Assembly: GCA_021827885.1 (NCBI GenBank)
Contig: JAKAUD010000077.1
Span: 1 to 17,244 of the forward strand
DNA: 17,244 nucleotides
Source of the DNA: Thermoplasmata archaeon
Lineage (GTDB): Archaea > Thermoplasmatota > Thermoplasmata > Thermoplasmatales > Thermoplasmataceae
Direction of reading: 5' to 3'
In this document: positions 7,114-13,710 of the stretch, piece by piece
How positions within the stretch are numbered: position 1 is the stretch's first letter
Layout of the letters: each line of letters opens with the position of its first letter
Made by a program: the position numbers and the translations under genes
Notes under the pieces: generated by a model
What the model was told of the DNA's origin: nothing
The model's input: only the letters and a program-made list of their open reading frames with translations
The model's database searches: none

Positions 7114-7931
7114 AGGGAGTTAAAAGAGAGCCGGCAAGATGGATTTTTTCAAAAGAGTTGAGGGACACCACAATAATAGAGGAGATCTCAGATGGTGACA
7201 AGATAAAGTCCATGTTTTTGACACCATTGGGATCGTGTGGAAGGAGAATCTTCTTTGCCGGCAAGGTAACGAATGTCAGGAACGATGAAAAATCGGTTCG
7301 ATTGACAGTTTCTGATCCAACAGGAGCATTTTATCTTTCATTTTTTGAGCGAGATTTCAATCAGAACGTTAAAATGCAGATCGACAAAATTGAGGCAAAC
7401 CAAAACGTTTCCGTGATGGGAAGGGTTAGCCATTACAAGGGGGAAGATGGCAAGATATTTTTTAACATCAATCCAGAATTAATATACGAATCGGACGATA
7501 GCAGTATCAATTTCTGGAATATGAGAACAGCATATCTTTGCAGGAGAAGGATAATCGGAATAAAGGAAGCCCAGAGAAAACCAGATATAACACAAAACCT
7601 GCTGACAGCATCAGGGTTAAACCCGGATGAGGCTGAAGGGATTCTTAAGGCAGTAAAGCAATACACAAATTATGATTATTCAAAGTTTGAAGAGATTCTT
7701 TTATCCCTTTTAGCAAATCAGGAAATATCTCAAAATATATCAAAAGCAAAGGACGGTATCAAGGCATTTCTAATTTCACAAACAGAGCCGTTGGGAATAA
7801 AATACGAGGATATAATCGCTGAATTGGCCAAAGCGGGAATATCACAAAATGAGGTGGATGAGGCTTTGAATCTTCTGGGGTCAGAGGGAGAAATATTTGA
7901 GGTATCATTAAAGAGGTATAGGACAGTCTAA
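7110..7931 (+). CDS. RPA-associated protein (COG3390 family)
   Basis: A 273-residue partner of RPA. The N-terminal KREPARWIFSKEL is typical of the family. An OB fold spans about 45-127 (IFFAGKVTNV, LTVSDPTGAFYLS, NQNVSVMGRV). The C-terminal 195-273 reads as a winged helix (DGIKAFLISQ, YEDIIAELAKAGIS, EVDEALNLLGSEGEIFEV), comparable in layout to the C-terminus of eukaryotic RPA32. Its start overlaps the rpa stop in ATGA, with GGAGAGTGA just upstream as ribosome binding site, so translation is coupled. The family is known to co-occur and form complexes with RPA in haloarchaea; a complex here is inferred. Its stop is 4 nt from the convergent gcvPB stop, with no terminator visible between. Confidence 0.85.
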   Translation: MKGVKREPARWIFSKELRDTTIIEEISDGDKIKSMFLTPLGSCGRRIFFAGKVTNVRNDEKSVRLTVSDPTGAFYLSFFERDFNQNVKMQIDKIEANQNVSVMGRVSHYKGEDGKIFFNINPELIYESDDSSINFWNMRTAYLCRRRIIGIKEAQRKPDITQNLLTASGLNPDEAEGILKAVKQYTNYDYSKFEEILLSLLANQEISQNISKAKDGIKAFLISQTEPLGIKYEDIIAELAKAGISQNEVDEALNLLGSEGEIFEVSLKRYRTV

Positions 7932-7935
7932 ATTA

Positions 7936-9357
7936 TTAATTCCACTTCAAGCATAAGTCTTTTGCAGCTTTCACTTCATCGGCTCTGCCTATAGGCAAAA
8001 CATCAGGCAACGACTGAAGATATGAAACATCCTTCTCCAGCACCTCTATCATGAGATCGCAAAATCTGTCCAGTTCTTCAAGGCTGACATCTTCAGTTGG
8101 TTCGATCATCAAAGCTTCGTGAACAATGAGCGGAAAATACACCGTTGGTGAATGAACGCCGTTGTTAATGAGAAATTTAGCTATATCCATGGCTTTCTTT
8201 CCGGTTTTTTCAGACGAAACTACGACCTCATGTTTCTTCAAGGAAGCCGAAACGCTTTCATATTTTCCCTTAAGCCGTGCGGATATATAATTCGCATTCA
8301 TTACGGCGTGCACTGTATTATTATGCATTCCGTCACTTCCATGGTACTTGATGTATGCCCAGGCTCTAAGAAGATTTATAAAAGATCCATGGAACCCGGA
8401 GATTTTCCCGATTGATCTGTTTACATTATAATTAAAGAAATATTTTTTTTCATCTCTGTCTACAAAAGGAGTTGGTATGAAATCCATCAACTTTCTGTTT
8501 ACAGCTATGGGTCCAGCTCCGGGGCCCCCTCCTCCGTGTGGTGTTGCAAAAGTCTTGTGAAGGTTAAAATGGACAAGGTCAAAACCCATTTTTCCGGGGT
8601 TTGTGATACCCACTATCGCATTGAAATTTGCCCCGTCATAGTACAGCAATGCTCCTGCAGAGTGGACAAGCTTAGCTATTTCCTTAATTTTTGGTTCAAA
8701 CACTCCAAGCGTATTGGGATTGGTTATCATAAAAGCAGCAGTCTTTGGTCCAAGAGCTTCCTTGAGAGCTTCAATATCTATACCTCCTTCCTTGTCGCTG
8801 GGAATTTCAACAATGGAAAATCCGGACATTGAGGCAGAAGCCGGGTTTGTTCCATGGGCAGAATCAGGAATAATAACCTCTGTTCTCTCTGACATTCCTT
8901 CTACTTCAAGGTACTTCTTTATTATCAGCAAAGATGCATATTCTCCCTGTGCCCCCGCCAAAGGTTGTAAAGAAACTCTTTCCATTCCAGAGATTTCTTT
9001 AAGATATTCCTGCAATTCATACATTATCTGCAGGGTTCCCTGAATTGTGGATTCATGCTGAAATGGGTGGGAACCGTTGAATTCATCAAAAGATGCAATC
9101 TTGTCCGCGAACTTAGGGTTGAATTTCATGGTGCAAGAACCCAGCGGGTAAATTCCTAGGTCAACGCAATAGTTCATTTGGGACAATCTTGTATAATGTC
9201 TTACTACATCGAATTCAGCCACATTTGGTAACTTCAATTCCTTTCTTACAATTTCTTTCGGTAAATCAGGTTCATCAGCGTCTTTGAACTTAAAATTGTT
9301 TTCTGACCTGATTTCATTCAATAATTTCTCATCATACACTGCCTGATGGTAACTCAT
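7936..9357 (-). CDS. gcvPB: Glycine dehydrogenase (decarboxylating) subunit 2
   Basis: A 473-residue catalytic half of the split P-protein of the glycine cleavage system. It decarboxylates glycine on PLP and passes the aminomethyl group to lipoyl-GcvH. The PLP lysine is K268 in NLHKTF, followed by the glycine-rich loop PHGGGGPGAGP. Other sites are D241-GAN and SAHGTNPASA. The N-terminal region has the conserved LGIYPLGSCTMKFNP. The length is normal. ATG 9357 overlaps the gcvPA stop (4-nt ATGA), so the two subunits are coupled. The gcvT, gcvH and lipoamide dehydrogenase genes are not in the window and must lie elsewhere if the system is complete. Confidence 0.95.
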   Translation of the reverse strand: MSYHQAVYDEKLLNEIRSENNFKFKDADEPDLPKEIVRKELKLPNVAEFDVVRHYTRLSQMNYCVDLGIYPLGSCTMKFNPKFADKIASFDEFNGSHPFQHESTIQGTLQIMYELQEYLKEISGMERVSLQPLAGAQGEYASLLIIKKYLEVEGMSERTEVIIPDSAHGTNPASASMSGFSIVEIPSDKEGGIDIEALKEALGPKTAAFMITNPNTLGVFEPKIKEIAKLVHSAGALLYYDGANFNAIVGITNPGKMGFDLVHFNLHKTFATPHGGGGPGAGPIAVNRKLMDFIPTPFVDRDEKKYFFNYNVNRSIGKISGFHGSFINLLRAWAYIKYHGSDGMHNNTVHAVMNANYISARLKGKYESVSASLKKHEVVVSSEKTGKKAMDIAKFLINNGVHSPTVYFPLIVHEALMIEPTEDVSLEELDRFCDLMIEVLEKDVSYLQSLPDVLPIGRADEVKAAKDLCLKWN

Positions 9358-10682
9358 TTCATCACCTCAAGAGTTCCAGAAAGAAAGTCTATCTCATCGT
9401 GTGTTCTTTTCTCCGTCACAGTAAAAAAATGGGGTACAGTATCCTTCTCAGGGATGGCGTTCAGGACTGAGGAGGCTTTTTTTCCGCCTAATATATTTTT
9501 AATCAATAGTTCTTCCTCAACATCAACTTCCTTTTTAAGTCCAACTACGACATCTGAAAAATATGTACCCTTAAAAAAGCAGGGATCGATTCCCTCCGCA
9601 TTGGACAATTTTTTTTGAAGATATTTAGCATTTGCAAAGTTATTTGAAGCAATTCTTTTCAGGCCTTTTGATCCCACTATTGACAAATAGACTGAAGATG
9701 CAATAGACATGAGCGCCTGGTTTGTGCAGATATTGCTTGTGGCCTTATCTCTTCTTATGTGCTGCTCTCTGGTCTGCAAAGTCATAACATATGCTGTCTT
9801 TCCACTTTTATCAGTAGTTCTCCCTATTATTCTCCCAGGCGATTTTCTTGCGTATTCCTTCATGAAGGAAAAAAGGCCCAGTGTAGGTCCACCAAAATTC
9901 TGGTTAATCCCAATGCCCTGTCCTTCAGCAATAGCAATATCTACACCCAACTCTCCTGGAGATTTGAGGAGCCCAAGAGATACTGGATCATAATAATACA
10001 ATAATAGCGCAGATTTCTTTAAAGAAACAATCTCGTTTATCTTGCTCTCTACAATACCATAGCAGTTGGGGTTGTATATTATCACACAACAGCAATCATC
10101 GTCGATCCGTGATTCTAAGTCTTCAATAGAAATCTCACCAGTTTCATTGTCCATTTTATAAAATTCAAATTCAGGGTATATTCCTGACGCGTAATTCCTT
10201 AGAACGCTTAGATGATTCAGGAGAATATTTTCAGGGACAAGAACCTTCTTCTTTCCGTTTATCCTGTAAGCCATTCTCATAGCTTCCCCAAGTGCTGTTG
10301 ATCCATCATACATTGATGAATTTGTGATATCCATCTCGGTGAGGTCACATATCAGGCTCTGATATTCAAAAAGTGATTGAAGCATGCCCTGGGACATCTC
10401 CGGTTGGTATGGGGTATAGGCAGTGAGAAACTCACTTCGCCCAATAACATAATCGACAGAGGCAGGGACGAATCTATCATATATGCCATTGCCAAGGAAG
10501 CTTATCATTCCTCGGGAATTCTTGGAAGCTCTCAATGAAGCTTCGGATAAAAGCTCCATTTCGCTAATCCCATTCTTGATCCCTTTCAATGATATCCTTA
10601 AATCCTGGGGAATATCAGAAAAGAGTTTTTCAGCCGAATCAATCTTTAAACAATCTAAAATCTGCTTTTCAGAATTATCCAT
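9354..10682 (-). CDS. gcvPA: Glycine dehydrogenase (decarboxylating) subunit 1
   Basis: A 442-residue partner of GcvPB; together they form the PLP-dependent heterotetrameric P-protein. Recognisable blocks are SFLGNGIYDRFVPASVDYV near 64-82, TAYTPYQPEMSQGMLQSLFE, MYDGSTALGEA, and the NFGGPTLGLF and GRTTD segments. This subunit has the aminotransferase fold but lacks the PLP lysine, as expected. ATG 10682 is preceded at very short spacing by TTAGGAGT, and a TATA-like CATAATTTA lies about 21 nt upstream. Initiation could therefore be leaderless or coupled to the small ORF ending 34 nt upstream. I looked for a glycine riboswitch before it and saw none. Confidence 0.95.
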   Translation of the reverse strand: MDNSEKQILDCLKIDSAEKLFSDIPQDLRISLKGIKNGISEMELLSEASLRASKNSRGMISFLGNGIYDRFVPASVDYVIGRSEFLTAYTPYQPEMSQGMLQSLFEYQSLICDLTEMDITNSSMYDGSTALGEAMRMAYRINGKKKVLVPENILLNHLSVLRNYASGIYPEFEFYKMDNETGEISIEDLESRIDDDCCCVIIYNPNCYGIVESKINEIVSLKKSALLLYYYDPVSLGLLKSPGELGVDIAIAEGQGIGINQNFGGPTLGLFSFMKEYARKSPGRIIGRTTDKSGKTAYVMTLQTREQHIRRDKATSNICTNQALMSIASSVYLSIVGSKGLKRIASNNFANAKYLQKKLSNAEGIDPCFFKGTYFSDVVVGLKKEVDVEEELLIKNILGGKKASSVLNAIPEKDTVPHFFTVTEKRTHDEIDFLSGTLEVMK

Positions 10683-10716
10683 ACTCCTAAGCCAACGGTA
10701 AATTATGAATCGCTAT

Positions 10717-10896
10717 TTATTCTCTTGGTAATAGTTTGGACTGTAAATATTCGCACACATTGATCTCCTTTTTGAAAGCGAAAATGAACATTTTTTGCAT
10801 CAATAAAAGATTGAATCTCGATAGGATTTTTCCACCTGCTGAAACAATACAAAATTCGGGGTCTCCTTGACCGATGAAATGAACAATTGCCTGCAT
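10717..10896 (-). CDS. Possible small ORF (59 aa) upstream of gcvPA, function unknown
   Basis: ATG 10896 to TAA 10717 encodes 59 residues that look protein-like: a strand-rich N-terminus with IVHFIGQGDPEFCIVSAGGK (4-23), a hydrophobic middle (LLLMQKMFIFAF, 30-41) and a basic, helical end (YLQSKLLPRE). I do not recognise it. The same frame stays open further upstream to a stop at 10951-10953 and reads sensibly (KDVLEIYLKS), so the real start may be a non-ATG codon earlier, or this may be the remnant of a longer gene. A competing same-strand frame (10703-10954) is Cys/His/Arg-rich and looks less natural. It ends 34 nt before gcvPA on the same strand, so co-transcription is plausible. Confidence 0.4.
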   Translation of the reverse strand: MQAIVHFIGQGDPEFCIVSAGGKILSRFNLLLMQKMFIFAFKKEINVCEYLQSKLLPRE

Positions 10897-10978
10897 GTTG
10901 ATTGTGTTGGATTTTAGATAGATCTCTAAAACATCCTTCTGTGTGAAAATTCAATAAGTGAGAACTAATTCGGCATTA

Positions 10979-11947
10979 ATGGCATTTGACGAAAAGTACG
11001 TTGAAGCAACTGCCCATCCCACAATAGGAATTGTTCTTCTAGGGGGGTTGAGTGACAGGGATCAAAGGATACCATTGCACAACTCAGCTGGAATAGCATA
11101 TACAATGTCAGGAATGGAATCAGTGGCAAGAACCAGAATCTATTTATCTGACAAGGAGGGACAAAACAAATTCAATGGGAATACCCTTGAAATGGCTTCA
11201 AGATCTCCTGTTTCTATTTTGGAACTTTATTCTGGTAAACTTAGAAGTAAATACGGAAAAAAATATATTTATTTTGATTCAAGGAATGAAAATATTTTGA
11301 GTGGAAGTTCAGATGCAGGGGCTGCTGCTTTAGGAAAATGCATTGAATATCTTTTGCCAGAAGAGGATAAACAGAGTTTGGAAAACAATATCAGGCGAAT
11401 TTCAGAGAGCGTTGGCAGAAGCATTTATGGGGGCCTGACAATAACTACCGTTTCAGAGGGAAAGACAATAACACAGTCAGTACTTGGTGCATCCGATTTC
11501 AACAACTACCGAATACTGGCATTCACCTTTTTTCACGAGCGAAAGCCATCAGACGATATACATTTTAATATCAAGAATCTTAAGGAGTATCCAGAAAGAG
11601 TTAAATCAACATCCATAAAAATCCAAAGACTGCAGGAACTGGCTCGTAAAAAAGATATAGAAAGTATCTTTGAGGTTGCCCACAGGGATACTGAAGAATA
11701 TCATTCGTTGGTTGAAAAATCCGGTGTAACAATTATAACTCCGGATATGCGAGAATTTATGGAAGAAGTCTTGAAAATAAAGCGTAATGTATGGTGCACT
11801 TACATAGTAACCGGTGGAAATAGTGTATTCATTGCGGCAAAGAAGAATGACGTTGAACTTATAATCAAGAAACTGGAAAATGAAAAGTCAAGGATATCGA
11901 ATTTAACGGTATCTGGCGGAGCACAGATTACCTCTTCGAACCTCTGA
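10979..11947 (+). CDS. Mevalonate 3-kinase (modified mevalonate pathway)
   Basis: A 322-residue GHMP-superfamily protein that I match from memory to Thermoplasma acidophilum Ta1305. It would phosphorylate mevalonate at the 3-hydroxyl, the first step towards isopentenyl phosphate for archaeal membrane lipids. Shared blocks are HPTIGIVLLGG near 13-23 (the Leu that contacts mevalonate), SAGIAY, ILSGSSDAGAA (glycine/serine-rich phosphate region), SESVGRS and GGLTIT, and YIVTGG holding the active-site Thr. The closest alternative is the paralogous bisphosphomevalonate decarboxylase. I prefer ATG 10979 over GTG 10958 because the shorter N-terminus fits the family; AT-rich DNA about 27 nt upstream (10945-10955) could be its TATA box. 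The last 20 nt overlap the 3' end of the convergent signal peptidase gene. Confidence 0.8.
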   Translation: MAFDEKYVEATAHPTIGIVLLGGLSDRDQRIPLHNSAGIAYTMSGMESVARTRIYLSDKEGQNKFNGNTLEMASRSPVSILELYSGKLRSKYGKKYIYFDSRNENILSGSSDAGAAALGKCIEYLLPEEDKQSLENNIRRISESVGRSIYGGLTITTVSEGKTITQSVLGASDFNNYRILAFTFFHERKPSDDIHFNIKNLKEYPERVKSTSIKIQRLQELARKKDIESIFEVAHRDTEEYHSLVEKSGVTIITPDMREFMEEVLKIKRNVWCTYIVTGGNSVFIAAKKNDVELIIKKLENEKSRISNLTVSGGAQITSSNL

Positions 11948-12743
11948 TCCTTTTAAATATTTTATCGTATGGGAGAATAATAACTGTTATCATTAGCATT
12001 ATCGTCAAACCAAGGTATAGATAACTATTCTTGGCAACATCCGACGAGGTTGGCCACTGATGCTCCAACCCTAAAATATTAAGTTTTATAAGACCCAACC
12101 ATGGTATCTGTCCAAACGCTATTCCAACCACATTAGAGATGTTTACTGGGGGGTAATTAAATATGGTCTGATCGGCTGCCTCGTATGAATGATATTTTGC
12201 GTTATATTTGACGAATTGCGATGCCAAATTATTATCTCCCATTGTGATAAAACCAGATATCCCTTTGAAATTGGCTACATTTATTGAGAAATTTCTATGC
12301 GAGAACCCCATATCACGGATGACAACGCAGGTTCCTATCTTCTCAATCCAGCTCTGATTATTGTAACCCTTAACAATCAGATTGTTGTTTGACCAACTGA
12401 TATACATTATTGCCCTGTGAATAATTATTGAGCCACCCGGGCTCCTGTATAAAATCACATTTCCGTATTCCCCATATGTGGAATATCCATTTTCTCTTCC
12501 CTGCACATATGTTACAACATTATTTACCGATGTAACCCTCTTTACAAAGACCATGTCACCTGTGTTTATAACTCCAGGCGTCCAGTATGCAGAATGCTCC
12601 ATACTTGAAGACTCTACTACGGATACTGGGGGCCATTCACCAGAATAAATTGTAATCGAGAGAAATATGAGGATTAGCACTATGGCAATTAGAAAATAAG
12701 GATTTTTGTGAAGTTTTACATTCGCTGGCTTTGTTTTCTCCAT
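11928..12743 (-). CDS. Signal peptidase I, archaeal S26B type
   Basis: A 271-residue membrane protease that removes signal peptides from exported proteins. A TM helix at about 16-33 leads into the catalytic block ESSSMEH, with the nucleophile Ser47 before Met48. His109 in SIIIHRAIM replaces the bacterial Lys, and Asp170 in ITMGDNN completes the Ser-His-Asp set typical of archaeal and ER enzymes. A second TM helix lies near 242-262 and is followed by a basic tail. I chose ATG 12743; TTG 12758 would add five residues (MGRHK) with no support. It is divergent from the Sec61-beta gene, so signal cleavage and translocon genes share 116 bp of control DNA. The export genes and the secreted S53 protease nearby are logical partners and substrate, by inference. 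Confidence 0.9.
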   Translation of the reverse strand: MEKTKPANVKLHKNPYFLIAIVLILIFLSITIYSGEWPPVSVVESSSMEHSAYWTPGVINTGDMVFVKRVTSVNNVVTYVQGRENGYSTYGEYGNVILYRSPGGSIIIHRAIMYISWSNNNLIVKGYNNQSWIEKIGTCVVIRDMGFSHRNFSINVANFKGISGFITMGDNNLASQFVKYNAKYHSYEAADQTIFNYPPVNISNVVGIAFGQIPWLGLIKLNILGLEHQWPTSSDVAKNSYLYLGLTIMLMITVIILPYDKIFKRIRGSKR

Positions 12744-12830
12744 CTTATGACGACCCAAATCTTAACTCTGTTCAAAAAGAATCATGTATTAATAGATTTA
12801 TTCATGAAACATCAAACCGATGGCAAATCA

Positions 12831-12837
12831 TTATATG
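12831..12837 (+). promoter_or_regulatory. TATA box of the Sec61-beta gene
   Basis: TTATATG is centred 26 nt before ATG 12860, the standard spacing for a leaderless archaeal transcript. A second AT-rich tract (TTTAAATTATATAAAC, 12844-12859) lies right before the ATG and is too close to serve as TATA. Confidence 0.5.
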
Positions 12838-12859
12838 TTTTGTTTAAATTATATAAACA

Positions 12860-13021
12860 ATGGCAGACAAGAAAGATGGCTTTCAATCAGGTGCTGGTTT
12901 AATCAGGTACTTTGATGAGGAGGAAATTGAGGGTCCAGCTATGGATCCTAAGTTAATTATTTACATTGGAATAGTCATGGCTATTGTTGTGGAACTGGCG
13001 CAATATTTTTGGCCAGTTTAG
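12860..13021 (+). CDS. Preprotein translocase subunit Sec61-beta (SecG-like)
   Basis: A 53-residue tail-anchored subunit of the SecYEG/Sec61 channel. The family signature is plain: a short polar N-terminus, then GAGLIRYFDEEE (11-22), then DPK (29-31), and one C-terminal membrane helix (about 32-50) ending in WPV. Length and layout match archaeal Sec61-beta. The start is ATG with a TATA box at the right distance. The stop overlaps that of the convergent winged-helix gene by 4 nt. The divergent neighbour is signal peptidase I, so the two genes form a small export locus. The gene is short enough to be dropped by ordinary ORF cut-offs. Confidence 0.93.
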   Translation: MADKKDGFQSGAGLIRYFDEEEIEGPAMDPKLIIYIGIVMAIVVELAQYFWPV

Positions 13022-13287
13022 ATTATTTTTAGGCAATAGAACCTCTTTCTAGTATCACTAAGGCAAACCTGCATTTCTATAAGGCCAAGATTTCTTAAAT
13101 CTCGTATGCAATTCATGATGGTTCTTCTAGAAAGTTTTGAATAATCCTGGATTTCCGAGATAGTTGCAATTTTCTTTTGCTGCAATATCATCATTATTAG
13201 TTTTGAGGAAGTTTTCAATTTTTGGTCATCACCAAACAACAAAACCATGATCTTCAATTTCTTCCGTGAATTAAAAATAATTGTCAT
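13018..13287 (-). CDS. Small winged-helix DNA-binding protein
   Basis: An 89-residue putative transcription regulator. Residues about 27-70 read as a winged helix: helix 1 SSKLIMMILQQ, then TISEIQDYSKLSRRTIMNCI as helix 2-turn-recognition helix, then IRDLRNLGLIEM. A beta-hairpin wing follows (CLSDTRKRFYCL). This resembles archaeal MarR/TrmB/ArsR-type domains but is too short to assign to one. No ligand domain is seen. ATG 13287 is used; a TATA-like ATTAATACT lies about 31 nt upstream, and a later Met (residue 14) is the alternative. It is convergent with Sec61-beta (4-nt overlap) and divergent from the S53 protease across a 423-bp gap. Control of itself or the protease is possible but unproven. 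Confidence 0.7.
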   Translation of the reverse strand: MTIIFNSRKKLKIMVLLFGDDQKLKTSSKLIMMILQQKKIATISEIQDYSKLSRRTIMNCIRDLRNLGLIEMQVCLSDTRKRFYCLKII

Positions 13288-13710
13288 TCAAGCAGCTATT
13301 TAGAATTAACATCAGTATTAATCAGTGAAAGCTCAGAAATCTAGGGCTATGAAAGTTATCAAGGTTGCAAGCTAAAATTGATTCAAAACTGAACACCCAG
13401 ACACAGAATCAAAATCCCCTAACTTTTTCATAGGTTTTTTTGAGATGAGTTGATCCACAGTGTCTATAAATGCTGTTTTATTGCATATCTGTTGATTCAA
13501 AAAGGTAGTGTATATACATATTACTATTATAAACTACTAATCTGGATCAATTGGTACACAAAAAACAGCCCAAATAACGACAAAAAGGTAAGTTACCACG
13601 GGGAAAATATCATCAGGAATTTAAGACTATATTGATTATTGACACTATATACACATAGTATTTAAAGCGATGAAATGTTTAAATAACGTGTGTGTGTAAG
13701 TGTGTCTAGC
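13288..13710. other. 423-bp intergenic region between the winged-helix and protease genes
   Basis: I find no convincing gene; frames such as the one at 13450-13635 start at TTG and give low-complexity, Tyr-rich products. The region holds the promoters of both flanking genes, a direct repeat TTGATTCAAAA (13378-13388 and 13492-13502), an inverted repeat ACTAT-N6-ATAGT (13644-13659) just before the protease TATA region, and a GT-rich run (13689-13705). These are candidate operator or leader elements only. Confidence 0.4.
13678..13685 (+). promoter_or_regulatory. TATA box of the S53 protease gene
   Basis: TTTAAATA is centred about 29 nt before ATG 13711, so transcription would begin at or near that ATG. 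This is one reason for choosing it over the upstream GTG at 13690. A second TTTAAA (13661-13666) could serve a start near 13690. Confidence 0.45.

Noticed and set aside
9346..10004. Several 80-94 residue plus-strand frames inside gcvPA
   Set aside because: These are shadows of the conserved minus-strand gene, with Ser/Pro-rich products typical of antisense frames.
10703..10954. 83-residue minus-strand frame upstream of gcvPA
   Set aside because: It starts at TTG and is rich in Cys, His and Arg. The overlapping 59-codon frame on the same strand looks more like a protein.
10683..10978. Glycine riboswitch before gcvPA
   Set aside because: I looked on the minus strand for the paired aptamer core and found only isolated purine-rich bits with no consistent stems.
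13450..13635. 61-residue plus-strand frame before the S53 gene
   Set aside because: TTG start, Tyr/Ile-rich low-complexity product, no ribosome binding site; it reads as AT-rich non-coding DNA.
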